DNA of 64,000 bases, taken from NCBI RefSeq assembly GCF_021129195.1, contig NZ_JAJOHW010000108.1, forward strand, positions 1-64,000, read 5' to 3'. The stretch's first letter is position 1; each line of letters begins with the position of its first letter. This document shows positions 46,335-54,772 of the stretch, piece after piece. The stretch comes from Chromobacterium aquaticum (GTDB lineage: Bacteria > Pseudomonadota > Gammaproteobacteria > Burkholderiales > Chromobacteriaceae). The notes beneath the pieces were generated by a model. That model had not been told where the DNA came from, ran no database searches, and was given only the letters and a program-made list of their open reading frames with translations. Made by a program: the position numbers and the translations under genes.

Positions 46335-46410
46335 TGGTGGGTCGTGCGGGATTCGAACCTGCGACCAACGGATTAAAAGTCCGCTGCTCTACCAGCTGAG
46401 CTAACGACCC
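46335..46410 (-). tRNA. tRNA-Lys (anticodon TTT), copy 2
   Basis: Identical 76-nt tRNA-Lys, separated by a 27-base spacer from copy 3 and a 37-base spacer from copy 1. The spacers are unrelated to each other. Confidence 0.97.
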
Positions 46411-46447
46411 TCTAACAAAACTCCTGGCAATTTCCGGTATCGGAAAC

Positions 46448-46523
46448 TGGTGGGTCGTGCGGGATTCGAACCTGCGACCAACGGATTAAAAGTCCGCTGC
46501 TCTACCAGCTGAGCTAACGACCC
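46448..46523 (-). tRNA. tRNA-Lys (anticodon TTT), copy 1
   Basis: Identical 76-nt tRNA-Lys; the promoter-proximal copy of the array, starting about 14 bases after the -10 element. Confidence 0.97.
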
Positions 46524-46536
46524 AAGAGAGAGCGCA

Positions 46537-46565
46537 ACTATAATGAAACAGTTCAGGGTCGTCAA
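46537..46565 (-). promoter_or_regulatory. Promoter of the tRNA-Lys array
   Basis: Minus strand TTGACG (46560-46565), 17 bases, TATAGT (46537-46542), followed by a GC-containing discriminator. An A-rich tract lies just upstream (UP-element-like). Confidence 0.9.
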
Positions 46566-46786
46566 CGGGTTTTTGCATTTTTTTTTACATGAATGACGTT
46601 GGCACGCGGCGAAAAACCTCAAGCCGGCAGGAACCGAAAACGAGGAAGAACCATCTAAGCCCGAACGATAAGCCAGATCCCGACTTGTAAAGTCGCCGGA
46701 CCATACCCATGTGTATAACAAGGGATCAGGCGGCGACCGCAAACGCCGGATCGCGATCACCCACTTACCGGATACTCAGCTCGCTC

Positions 46787-47227
46787 ATGCGCACATTCCT
46801 CATCCTGTTATTGCTGTACCCCTTCGCAGAAATCGCCGCCCTGGTGGCGCTGGCGGACCGCTTTGGCGGACTCGCCGTCTTCGTCTTCGTCGTGCTGTCT
46901 TCGCTGCTGGGGCTATGGATGCTGCGCAACCAGCAAATCGGCGCCCTGTTCACGCTGGGCAGCGTGATGCGCCAAGGCGAGCGCGTATCGCTGTATTCCC
47001 TGCTTTGGCCGCTGCGCTACTTGCTGGCCGGCGTGCTGTTCCTGATTCCAGGCGTCATCAGCGACCTGGCCGCAGTGCTGTTGCTATTGCCCTTCAAAGG
47101 CCCCAACATTGCCGTCAACGCTCGTGGGGCCGCTGGCGGCGGCCACAGCTCCGCCGATAATGACGTGATCGACGGTGAATACACTCGGGTGGACAAGGAA
47201 ACTCCGGCGGACCGGCGTCTTCATTGA
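46787..47227 (+). CDS. fxsA: FxsA family membrane protein
   Basis: The 146 residues from the ATG at 46787 start MRTFLILLLLYPFAEIAALV, with the conserved PF-E motif of FxsA. Three to four hydrophobic segments and GVLFLIPGVISDLAAVLLLLP follow; the hydrophilic C-terminus carries no domain. FxsA suppresses F-plasmid exclusion of phage T7 when overproduced in E. coli; its normal role is unclear. Upstream in-frame residues lack family similarity. Confidence 0.9.
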   Translation: MRTFLILLLLYPFAEIAALVALADRFGGLAVFVFVVLSSLLGLWMLRNQQIGALFTLGSVMRQGERVSLYSLLWPLRYLLAGVLFLIPGVISDLAAVLLLLPFKGPNIAVNARGAAGGGHSSADNDVIDGEYTRVDKETPADRRLH

Positions 47228-47517
47228 ATGCCCAGCAGCCGCAAGACCTCCTCGTCGGTTGCCGTGAACTGAATCAACACCACCTTGTGCCGGCTCTTGT
47301 CGCCGGACAGCAGTTGAACGTCGCGTTTGGCCACGGCGAAGCGTTGCGCCAGCCAAGCCAGCAGCGCAGCATTGGCCTTGCCGTCCACCGGCGGCGCCGC
47401 CAAACGTATTTTCAGGCAATCGCCGTGTTCGCCCGCCGCCTCGGTCTTCTTGGCGCCGGGCTGAACATGCAAGCTAAGACGGACTGTGCCCTTACTGCAG
47501 TCCAGCCAGGGTTTCAT
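47221..47517 (-). CDS. yggU: DUF167 / YggU family protein
   Basis: Small protein of 98 residues with the family core LHVQPGAKKTEAAGEHGDCLKIRLAAPPVDGKANAALL and an LLSGDKSRHKVVLI end. Function unknown. ATG at 47517 follows GGGAAAAAG. It overlaps the fxsA end by seven bases, convergently, and is divergent from dps. Confidence 0.92.
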   Translation of the reverse strand: MKPWLDCSKGTVRLSLHVQPGAKKTEAAGEHGDCLKIRLAAPPVDGKANAALLAWLAQRFAVAKRDVQLLSGDKSRHKVVLIQFTATDEEVLRLLGIQ

Positions 47518-47617
47518 GATCTTTTTCCCGCAAAACGGGAGAGTGTAGTCGAAAAGCCGCCGCGTCGGCACCGCCGGCCGCGGCCTCCGCTCTCCCTTCA
47601 CTTATGAGGATATCGCG

Positions 47618-48085
47618 ATGGATATTGGAATCAACGAACAAGACCGCCAGGAAATCGCCCACGGCTTGTCCCGCCTGCTGGCCGACACCTACACCCTGTA
47701 CTTGAAGACTCACAATTTTCACTGGAACGTCACCGGGCCGATGTTCAACACCCTGCACCTGATGTTCGAAACCCAGTACAACGAGCTGGCGCTGGCGGTG
47801 GACGCCGTGGCCGAGCGCATCCGCGCGCTGGGCCACCACGCGCCGGGCAGCTACGCCGACTACGCCAAGCTGACCGCGATCCCGGAAGCCGCCGGCACCC
47901 CGCCCAAGGCTGAGGAAATGATCCGCCAGTTGGTGGACGGCCATGAAACCGTATGTCGCACCGCGCGCAGCATTTTCGCCGTGGTTGACCGCGCCGGCGA
48001 CGAGCCCAGCGCCGACTTGCTGACCCAGCGCCTGCAAGTGCATGAAAAAACCGCCTGGATGCTGCGCAGCCTGCTGGAAAAATAA
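47618..48085 (+). CDS. dps: Dps ferritin-like DNA-protection protein
   Basis: The 155 residues form a four-helix miniferritin. [23 protein letters not shown] carries the inter-subunit ferroxidase His/Asp/Glu ligands. The protein detoxifies iron and peroxide, and in some species binds DNA. The N-terminus lacks the Lys-rich tail of E. coli Dps, so DNA binding is doubtful. GAGGAT precedes the ATG. Confidence 0.94.
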   Translation: MDIGINEQDRQEIAHGLSRLLADTYTLYLKTHNFHWNVTGPMFNTLHLMFETQYNELALAVDAVAERIRALGHHAPGSYADYAKLTAIPEAAGTPPKAEEMIRQLVDGHETVCRTARSIFAVVDRAGDEPSADLLTQRLQVHEKTAWMLRSLLEK

Positions 48086-48108
48086 TAGGCCGCAACGCCC
48101 TCTGCCCG

Positions 48109-48134
48109 ACGCCGCGCTCCACGCGGCGTTTTTG
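48109..48134 (+). terminator. Terminator of dps
   Basis: ACGCCGCG-CTCCA-CGCGGCGT followed by TTTTTG, 24 bases after the stop codon. Confidence 0.88.
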
Positions 48135-48224
48135 CTTGCCATCGTGCTACACTTTCAGCAGCGCGCGCCCCGCCTGCGGCGGCATCTGTCGGCGCTCCGC
48201 CTACCCGGTAAAAGATCAGCCACC

Positions 48225-49085
48225 ATGTCCACTAGTCCGCTTTCGCCCTCGTCGTCCAACGCAGCCATGCTGCCCTTGGCCACGACGCTGTTTGCCTCGC
48301 TGCTGGTTCATGCGCTGCTGTTCAGCCTGGAAATCCGGCCGCGCTCGAGCCCGCCGGCGCCGGCCTCGGTCCAGATCATCAATGTGCAATTGAACCAGGC
48401 GCCCAGCCGGACCGTGCCCAAGACCCGCCGACTGGCGGAACAAAACAATCTGGGCGCCGGCAACAGCGCGCAAACCGACCGGCTGGCTAGCCACCGCGCC
48501 AAACCGCCGGCCGCGCCAGTGGATCCCGGCACTCCCGAACCCGCCGACGCCTCGCCGCGACAGCAGACCATTACCCGGCCACCGGACACCGGCAAAAAAC
48601 CTGCGCTGCCGCCAGCGCAATCCGGCAACGTCGGCCACGTCAGCGCCGGCAGCCTGCTGGCGCAAGTCGGCGACCTGAGCCGGCAATTGGGCGACAGCGG
48701 ACTGGCCGACCAGCAGCAGGAAAGTGGCGGCAAGCAAGGCCGGCTGGCGGAAAGCGCGCGCGGCTACCCCTGGGCCCGCTACCAGGAAGACTGGCGGCTG
48801 AAAGTGGAGCGCATCGGCAACCTCAATTATCCGGAAACCGCGCGCCGTCAGAATATTCACGGCGCGGTCACGCTGGAAGTGCTGATTGCAGCCGACGGCG
48901 GCCTGCGCGAAGTCCGCGTGCTGCGCAGTTCCGGTTTCGATGTGCTCGATGACGCCGCCCGCCGCATCGTCGAACTGGCCGCGCCCTATCCGCCGTTCCC
49001 GGCCTCGCTCGCGCAGCAATACAGCTCGCAGCGCATCCGTCAGAAATTCGTCTTCACCCGCGACAATCAATTATCCAGTCGCTGA
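48225..49085 (+). CDS. tonB: TonB-like energy transducer
   Basis: The 286 residues contain a short cytoplasmic tail, one membrane anchor (about 15-37, LPLATTLFASLLVHALLF) and a Pro/Ala/Gln/Arg-rich periplasmic linker (about 45-190). A TonB_C domain (about 200-286) has YPETARRQNIHGAVTLEVLIAADGG. It would couple proton-motive force through ExbB/ExbD to outer-membrane receptors; no exbBD or receptor gene is adjacent. Start ATG 48225 fits the membrane anchor; a longer frame overlaps dps and its terminator. Confidence 0.87.
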   Translation: MSTSPLSPSSSNAAMLPLATTLFASLLVHALLFSLEIRPRSSPPAPASVQIINVQLNQAPSRTVPKTRRLAEQNNLGAGNSAQTDRLASHRAKPPAAPVDPGTPEPADASPRQQTITRPPDTGKKPALPPAQSGNVGHVSAGSLLAQVGDLSRQLGDSGLADQQQESGGKQGRLAESARGYPWARYQEDWRLKVERIGNLNYPETARRQNIHGAVTLEVLIAADGGLREVRVLRSSGFDVLDDAARRIVELAAPYPPFPASLAQQYSSQRIRQKFVFTRDNQLSSR

Positions 49086-49105
49086 CACATCATCAAGGAA
49101 TCTCC

Positions 49106-49474
49106 ATGTACGAAGTCAACCGCAGCATCGCCCTGATCCGCCCATTGGCGCCCTTCCACGCCTGGCTGCAACAACTGCCCGGCGGCTTGGACGGCGGCAT
49201 GTCGCTGGACCAGCTGGGTCAGGATTGCAACGCGCTGCTGATCCCGCCGGCGGAGGATTACACCGATGCCCAGACCTTCATCCTCGAACGCTACCAGCAA
49301 TTGTTCGAAGCCGAACTATCCGACTGGTGCGATGACGATGGCATGTGGCCCGGGGCATTGACACTGGAGCTGTTCCAGCAATGGTTCGCGGTGGAAATCC
49401 ACTCCATCGTCACCGACCTGGTCGACGAGCCGCTGGAGCGCGAAGCTTTCGTGCCGCTGGAACTGGGCGAATAA
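49106..49474 (+). CDS. Conserved hypothetical protein, 122 aa
   Basis: I do not recognise the family. The 122 residues are acidic and predicted soluble, without signal peptide or membrane segments. Noticeable segments are PLAPFHAWLQQLP and LERYQQLFEAELSDWCDDDGMWP, with acidic and aromatic residues. AAGGAA precedes the ATG. It starts 20 bases after tonB, so it is likely in the same transcript. Confidence 0.8.
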   Translation: MYEVNRSIALIRPLAPFHAWLQQLPGGLDGGMSLDQLGQDCNALLIPPAEDYTDAQTFILERYQQLFEAELSDWCDDDGMWPGALTLELFQQWFAVEIHSIVTDLVDEPLEREAFVPLELGE

Positions 49475-49535
49475 CACGGAGAAACGGCGGCGCTCATCGG
49501 CGCCGCCACCAACACCCAAGGGGGGAAACACCATC

Positions 49536-49949
49536 ATGCAGCACAATACCAAGATCAAAGTGCGCGGCTATCACCTGGACCTGTACGGCCATGTCAACAA
49601 TGCCCGCTACCTTGAGTTCCTGGAAGAGGCGCGCTGGAATTACTTCGAAAGCCGCGGCGACCTGCCCTGGTTCCTGCAATCGGGCCTGGCCCTGGTCGTC
49701 GTCAACATCAATATCGATTACCGCTACCCGGCCACCATGGGCGACGAACTGCAGATCGACACCGGCGTGAAATCGATAGGCACCCGCAGCGCGGTGATGC
49801 ACCAGCGCGTGACGCTGGCCGGCAGCGGCAAACTGGTGGCCGAGGCCGATGTCACTTTCGCCGTCTTTGACGCCAAACAGGGCAAGGCGGTGGCGCTGGA
49901 TGGCAAACTGAAGGAACTCCTCGAACAGATGCTGGCCGAACAAGCCTGA
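49536..49949 (+). CDS. Acyl-CoA thioesterase, hotdog fold (YbgC-like)
   Basis: The 137 residues show the 4-hydroxybenzoyl-CoA thioesterase-type signature LDLYGHVNNARYLEFLEEAR, with catalytic Asp near residue 15 and the HVNN loop. A beta-sheet follows, with VVVNINIDYRYPATMGDEL. Substrate unknown. A very strong ribosome site (AAGGGGGGAA) precedes the ATG. It lies between the hypothetical gene and the TlpA-like gene on the same strand. Confidence 0.9.
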   Translation: MQHNTKIKVRGYHLDLYGHVNNARYLEFLEEARWNYFESRGDLPWFLQSGLALVVVNINIDYRYPATMGDELQIDTGVKSIGTRSAVMHQRVTLAGSGKLVAEADVTFAVFDAKQGKAVALDGKLKELLEQMLAEQA

Positions 49950-50005
49950 TCATCATGGCATGAACCGTCCGGGCCGCGCCCGGACCTTACCCGCAGGACA
50001 AGGAA

Positions 50006-50491
50006 ATGAAGAAAGCTCTGCTCGCGCTGCTTGGCGTCGCTCTGCTCGCCGTCATCGGCTATATGACGCTGTTCGCCGGCACGCCGGCGCCGCAGGTCAG
50101 CTATACCTCGCTCAGCGGCCAGACCGCCAGCACCGAGTCGCTGAAGGGCAAGGTGGTGCTGGTCAACTTCTGGGCCACCAGCTGCCCGGGCTGCGTGGAA
50201 GAGATGCCGGAAATCAAGAAGATGCATCAGGAGTTCGCCGGCAAGGGCTTGGAAACCATCGCGGTGGCGCTGAGCTACGATCCGCCCAATTACGTAAAGA
50301 GCTTCGTCGACAAATATCAATTGCCCTTCTTTGTCGCGCTGGACGGCAATGGCGAGATCGCCAAGGCCTTCGGCGACATCCAGCTGGCGCCGACCACCTT
50401 CCTGATCGACAAACAGGGCAAGATCATCAAGCGCTACGTCGGCGTGATGGACTTCAAGGAAGTGCGCGCGCTGGTGCAGCAGCATCTGTGA
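50006..50491 (+). CDS. TlpA/ResA-like thiol-disulfide oxidoreductase
   Basis: The 161 residues have an N-terminal membrane anchor or uncleaved signal (about 3-23). The thioredoxin-fold domain has redox motif FWATSCPGCVEEMP (Cys60 and Cys63) and the cis-proline region LAPTTFLIDKQGKI. Likely periplasmic, donating electrons to apocytochromes or other thiols. No ccm genes are nearby. A bidirectional-looking terminator follows. Confidence 0.9.
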   Translation: MKKALLALLGVALLAVIGYMTLFAGTPAPQVSYTSLSGQTASTESLKGKVVLVNFWATSCPGCVEEMPEIKKMHQEFAGKGLETIAVALSYDPPNYVKSFVDKYQLPFFVALDGNGEIAKAFGDIQLAPTTFLIDKQGKIIKRYVGVMDFKEVRALVQQHL

Positions 50492-50514
50492 GCCCGCTCG
50501 CCGCCGCCAAAACC

Positions 50515-50541
50515 AACGCCCCGGTCAGCCGGGGCGTTTTT
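50515..50541 (+). terminator. Terminator of the TlpA-like gene
   Basis: CGCCCCGG-TCAG-CCGGGGCG followed by TTTTT, 24 bases after the stop. The reverse strand has a weaker T-rich flank, so it may help the convergent moeB gene. Confidence 0.9.
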
Positions 50542-51296
50542 CATCGCGTGGCGCACACCGCGCAAGTGGGATCACGCGGCACCCGGATCTGGCGGAACTC
50601 GCCAGCCAGCCCATCGTAAAGCGTCAGCCAACCCAGCCGCGGCGCGATGCCAGCCAATAGCTTGACCGCCTCCACTGCCTGCAAGCTGCCTATCACCCCC
50701 ACCAGCGGCGACAGCACGCCGAAAGTCGCGCACGGCCCATCGCCGGCCTCGCCCTCGTCAGGGAACAGACAGTGGTAGCAGGGAGACGCCGCGTCGCGCG
50801 GATCGAACACCGCCAACTGCCCGGAAAAACGCACCGCGGCGCCGGACACCAGCGGCGTGCCGGCGGCGACGCAGGCGCGGTTCACCGCGTGGCGGGTGGC
50901 GAAATTATCGCTGCAATCCAGCACCAGCTCGTGGTCGGCGGCCAACTGCGCCAGCTCCTCTGGGCCCAAACGCCGCGCCAGCGGCGTTACCGTCACTTCG
51001 GGGTTGATCGCGCGCATGCGCTCGGCGGCGGACTCCGCCTTCAAACATCCGAGGCTATCACTGTGGTGAATAATCTGGCGCTGTAGATTGGACAGCTCCA
51101 CCACATCGTCGTCGGCGATGCTGATCTGCCCTACGCCGGCGCTGGCCAGGTACAACGCCACCGGCGAACCCAATCCGCCGGCGCCGACGATCAGCGCCCG
51201 CGCCTGGCCCAAGCGCTGCTGGCCTGCGATATCGATTTCCGGCAGCAGGATATGCCGGCTATAGCGCAATAGCGCTTCGTCGTTGAGTTCCATCAT
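50541..51296 (-). CDS. moeB: MoeB/ThiF-family adenylyltransferase
   Basis: E1-like enzyme activating the C-terminus of a sulfur-carrier protein (MoaD or ThiS). The 251 residues show ATP-binding GAGGLGS (38-44), the R-finger segment SNLQRQIIH, DCSDNF, a possible catalytic Cys in GDGPCATFG (about 188) and two zinc CxxC pairs (CYHC, CAVC). MoeB and ThiF cannot be separated from sequence here. The first of two adjacent ATGs is used. Confidence 0.9.
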   Translation of the reverse strand: MMELNDEALLRYSRHILLPEIDIAGQQRLGQARALIVGAGGLGSPVALYLASAGVGQISIADDDVVELSNLQRQIIHHSDSLGCLKAESAAERMRAINPEVTVTPLARRLGPEELAQLAADHELVLDCSDNFATRHAVNRACVAAGTPLVSGAAVRFSGQLAVFDPRDAASPCYHCLFPDEGEAGDGPCATFGVLSPLVGVIGSLQAVEAVKLLAGIAPRLGWLTLYDGLAGEFRQIRVPRDPTCAVCATR

Positions 51297-51334
51297 CTTT
51301 CCAGCCTAATCCGAACGTAGCCACCACGCCATCG

Positions 51335-51375
51335 CCCAAAAGCATAAGGCCAGCCGTATGCTGGCTGGCCTTATG
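51335..51375 (-). terminator. Terminator of ntrX
   Basis: A 13-bp stem CATAAGGCCAGCC / GGCTGGCCTTATG with a short loop, then CTTTTGG on the minus strand. It lies 20 bases after the ntrX stop. Confidence 0.75.
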
Positions 51376-51395
51376 TTCAAAGCTGAAACGCGGAC

Positions 51396-52664
51396 TTATT
51401 CTTCCACCGTCTTGCGGGCGAACTTGATGCCCAGCTGCTTGAGCTTGCGGTACAGATGGGTGCGCTCCAGGCCCACCTTCTGCGCCACCCGGCTCATATT
51501 GCCGTTCTCCAGCGAGATATGGTACTCGAAGTAGCGCCGCTCCAACTGCTCACGCAGTTCGCGCAGCGGCATATTGAAGTCGAAACCGGACTCCTCCACC
51601 GGCTTCTCGTGGCGGAACTGCGCCAGCACCTTGTTGACCTCGCCGGCATCCACCTCGTCGGACTCCGACGTCAGCGCCAGGCTCTTGATGATGCTGCGCA
51701 GCTGCTCCAGATTGCCCGGCCAGTCATACTGACGCAGCGCGTTGAGCGCGGCGGTGGTCAGTTTGCGCGCCGGCACCTGCTTGGACTCCACCAGCTCGGT
51801 CAGGATTTGCTCGGCGATGAAGATGATGTCCTCGGAATGCTCGCGCAGCGGCGGAATCGGCACGATCACGCTGGACAAGGCGGTCAGCAGCCGGTTGTCG
51901 CACTCGGGATCGACCAGCAATTCCTGCAAGGGACGGCTGCAGGAACACAGCAGCCGCACATTGAAACGGTCCAGCTTGGACAGCAGGAACAGCAGGCCTT
52001 GCTGCACGCGGCGGCCGTACTGGCCGATCTCCGGCAGGAACAACACGCCGTTATTCGCCTTTTGCAGCAGCTCCAGCGGCGCGTCCGCCAATTGCTCCTG
52101 CTTGGCCGGCGTCACCCACGGCGTATTTCCCTGGTGGAAAAAGCGCGCCACCAGCTCGAAGCCGGAGCCAGGTTCGCCGGTCAGCAACACCGGAGACTTG
52201 ACCTTGGCCACGCGTTCCAGTTGCCGCTTCAACTCCTGGATCGGCTCGCTGCGGCCCAGCTTGTCCAGGTTCAGCGAGGTATTGGCCTGCATGTCGCCAT
52301 ACTTCAACGCGCGCTGCACCGTGGTCAGCAACTTTTGCAGCGCGATCGGCTTCTCCAGGAAGTCGAACGCGCCGATGCGAGTGGCTTCCACCGCGGTGTC
52401 GATGCTGGCATGGCCGGACATCATCACCACCGGCATGTTCAGCTGGCCGGACTTGGCCCACTCCTTGAGCAGCGTCACGCCGTCGCAATCCGGCATCCAG
52501 ATGTCCAGCAACACCAACGCCGGACGCGTCTGGTTGCGCAGCTGTCTGGCCACCTCGGCGTTTTCCGCCAACGCAACGGTATACCCCTCGTCCTGCAGTA
52601 TCTCGGAGAGTAATTCACGGATACCGATTTCGTCGTCAACAATCAAAATATCGCTGCTACGCAT
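51396..52664 (-). CDS. ntrX: Response regulator NtrX with degenerate AAA+ domain
   Basis: Partner regulator of NtrY. The 422 residues have an intact receiver domain (DDE at 10-12, phosphoacceptor Asp54 in VLLDIWMPD) and a C-terminal Fis-type helix-turn-helix (GNMSRVAQKVGLERTHLYRKL). The central AAA+ domain is degraded: Walker A reads GEPGSGFE (163-170, Lys replaced) and Walker B FLPEIG (209-214, Asp replaced by Pro). The GAFTGA loop and about 25 residues around it are missing. It should therefore not activate sigma-54 and probably acts as a direct DNA-binding regulator with sigma-70. Its ATG overlaps the ntrY stop (TAATG). Confidence 0.92.
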   Translation of the reverse strand: MRSSDILIVDDEIGIRELLSEILQDEGYTVALAENAEVARQLRNQTRPALVLLDIWMPDCDGVTLLKEWAKSGQLNMPVVMMSGHASIDTAVEATRIGAFDFLEKPIALQKLLTTVQRALKYGDMQANTSLNLDKLGRSEPIQELKRQLERVAKVKSPVLLTGEPGSGFELVARFFHQGNTPWVTPAKQEQLADAPLELLQKANNGVLFLPEIGQYGRRVQQGLLFLLSKLDRFNVRLLCSCSRPLQELLVDPECDNRLLTALSSVIVPIPPLREHSEDIIFIAEQILTELVESKQVPARKLTTAALNALRQYDWPGNLEQLRSIIKSLALTSESDEVDAGEVNKVLAQFRHEKPVEESGFDFNMPLRELREQLERRYFEYHISLENGNMSRVAQKVGLERTHLYRKLKQLGIKFARKTVEE

Positions 52665-54772
52665 TAGGCCTCCAGCAATGGCAGGGAGAGAAGGATGCGC
52701 GCGCCGTTCGGTTCGAGATTGCCCACTTTGATCTGCCCGTGGTGGTCTTCAAGAATCTTCTTGACCACCGCCAGGCCAAGACCGGTGCCCTTGGTCTTGC
52801 TAGTCACATAGGGTTCGAACACGCGTTGCAGGATCTCCGGAGCAAAGCCCGGACCATTATCCTCCACGCTAACGAGCGCATAGCCTTCTTCTTTTCGGCT
52901 GCTAATTTGAATCATCGGGATGTCAACGTCAAGGACCGCATCTTGCGCGTTCTGAATCAGGTTATGTAAAACTTGGCGCAACAATGCCGCATCCGCCATG
53001 ATCATCAACGGCCTTTCATCAAGCGCCATCTTAACAGCAGAGTTGGATTCGTAAAGAGCCATCACCTCCCGCACCACTTGATTCAGGTCCAATTCGGTCA
53101 ACTTGGTGCGCGGCGCGCGCGCGTAATCGCGGAAGGCGTCGACCATGGCCTTGAGCGCGCCCACCTGCTTGATGATGGTATCGGTGGAGCGGCGCAGCAT
53201 GTCGGAATCGGCGCCGGCCAGCTTGTCCTGCAACTTCATCGCCAGCCGTTCCGCCGACAATTGAATCGGCGTCAGCGGATTGCGGATCTCGTGCGCCAGC
53301 CGCTTGGCCACCTCGCCCCAGGCCGCGTCGCGCTGGGCGCGCGCCAGTTCGGTAATGTCGTCGAACACCACCACATAGCCGTCCGCCGACGCTTCCGGCA
53401 AATGTGCGCCGCGCACCAGCAAGGTGCGCTCGCCCTGCACCGTCAGATAGCTGAGCTGGGTTTTCCAATCGCTGTCGCTGTTCTTGGACGCATACTCCAG
53501 CACGCACTCCACCAACGGCGCCACCGCCGGAATCGTGGTGGCCCAGTGCGGAAAATCGCGGTCGGACACCTCGGCGAAATCCACGCCCAGAATGCGCGAA
53601 GCGCTGGTATTGGCCGCGCGCAGCTGCCAGTCGGCGCCGAAGGCGATCACGCCGGCGCTCAGGTTGGCCAGGATGCTTTCCAGGTAAAGCTTGCTGCTTT
53701 CCAGCTCGCTGCGGCTCAGGTCGGCGGCGTGGCGCGCGTCCTCCAGCTGCTGCGTCATGCGGTTGAACAGCGTGGTCAGCATGCCCAGTTCATCGCGGCG
53801 GTATACCGGATGGCGCTTGGAAAAGTCGCCCTGCGCCACCGCCCGGGTGCCGGCGGCCAGTTCGGACAGCGGCGCCGACAGCCGCTCGGACAGGAATAAG
53901 GCGAAGGCCAGCGCCGCGGTCAGCGCCAGCAGCGCGGACAAGGCCAGCGTCAGCATATAGAAGGTGGTCAGGCCCTCGCGCCCCAGCAGCAGTTGCCGGT
54001 ATTCCGCGCGCGCGGTCTCGATCTGTTCGGCGTCCTGGGCAATGCTGCCCGGCGCCGATTGCAAGGCCTGCAGCACGCGCTGCTGGCTGTCCAGATTGCG
54101 ATAGATCAGCAGTGATTTCAGCACCAGGCCGCTGCCGCCGTCGTTCTCGAAACTGTCCAGAGTTTGACGCGGCCTGAGCTTGGCTATGCTGTCGCGCCCC
54201 AAGGAAGGAGGCACTCGCTCGCTGAGGCCGCCGGCAAAGGCCAGCAGCTGGCCGCTGCGGCTATAGACAGCAAGCTCGCGCAATCCCAATTGCTCGCGCA
54301 GCCGCTCCAGCCGCGCCGGCAGCAGCCCTTCCGGCAAGGACTCGATCTCGTCCTGCACCGAGCGCGCACGCCGGCTCAGATCTTCCTGCACATAGTGCAG
54401 CGAATTGCGCGCCAGCCCCAGGCTGCGGTCCAGCGCCGATTCGACGCGCACATCGAACCAGCTCTCAATGCTGCGGGTCAGGAACTGGGCGGAGACGGTG
54501 AACACCAGGATGCCGGGCACCAGGGCCACCACCGCGAACATCATCACCAGCTTCTGGGTCAGCTTGGCGCCGAACACCCGGTCGCGCACCCGCTGGCGCA
54601 AGCGCAGCAACTGGCGCGCCACCACGCCCAGCAGCGTGGCGAGCAAAAGGCCGTTCAGGCCGAACACCCACCAGTAGTAATCGTTAAGCTTGGAGGCGTT
54701 GCCAGTGGCCAGCGCCAGCAAATAGAGCAGGATGGCGCCCAGCGTCGCCAGCGCGACAACCGCGTAGCGCAT
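52664..54772 (-). CDS. ntrY: Sensor histidine kinase NtrY
   Basis: Membrane sensor kinase of the NtrYX pair, which in relatives controls respiratory and nitrogen genes. The 702 residues have four membrane segments (near 4-22, 36-52, 78-98 and 275-300). HAMP (about 300-350) and PAS (about 370-470) domains follow, then HisKA with AHEIRNPLTPIQLSAERL (His near 494), and HATPase motifs NLIQNAQDA, DNGPGF and GTGLGLAVVK. It is downstream of DUF4390 with overlapping stop/start (TGATG). Confidence 0.95.
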   Translation of the reverse strand: MRYAVVALATLGAILLYLLALATGNASKLNDYYWWVFGLNGLLLATLLGVVARQLLRLRQRVRDRVFGAKLTQKLVMMFAVVALVPGILVFTVSAQFLTRSIESWFDVRVESALDRSLGLARNSLHYVQEDLSRRARSVQDEIESLPEGLLPARLERLREQLGLRELAVYSRSGQLLAFAGGLSERVPPSLGRDSIAKLRPRQTLDSFENDGGSGLVLKSLLIYRNLDSQQRVLQALQSAPGSIAQDAEQIETARAEYRQLLLGREGLTTFYMLTLALSALLALTAALAFALFLSERLSAPLSELAAGTRAVAQGDFSKRHPVYRRDELGMLTTLFNRMTQQLEDARHAADLSRSELESSKLYLESILANLSAGVIAFGADWQLRAANTSASRILGVDFAEVSDRDFPHWATTIPAVAPLVECVLEYASKNSDSDWKTQLSYLTVQGERTLLVRGAHLPEASADGYVVVFDDITELARAQRDAAWGEVAKRLAHEIRNPLTPIQLSAERLAMKLQDKLAGADSDMLRRSTDTIIKQVGALKAMVDAFRDYARAPRTKLTELDLNQVVREVMALYESNSAVKMALDERPLMIMADAALLRQVLHNLIQNAQDAVLDVDIPMIQISSRKEEGYALVSVEDNGPGFAPEILQRVFEPYVTSKTKGTGLGLAVVKKILEDHHGQIKVGNLEPNGARILLSLPLLEA

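Noticed and set aside
46232-46523. CRISPR or mobile repeat array
   Set aside because: The repeated unit folds as tRNA-Lys with encoded CCA; the spacers are only 27 and 37 bases.
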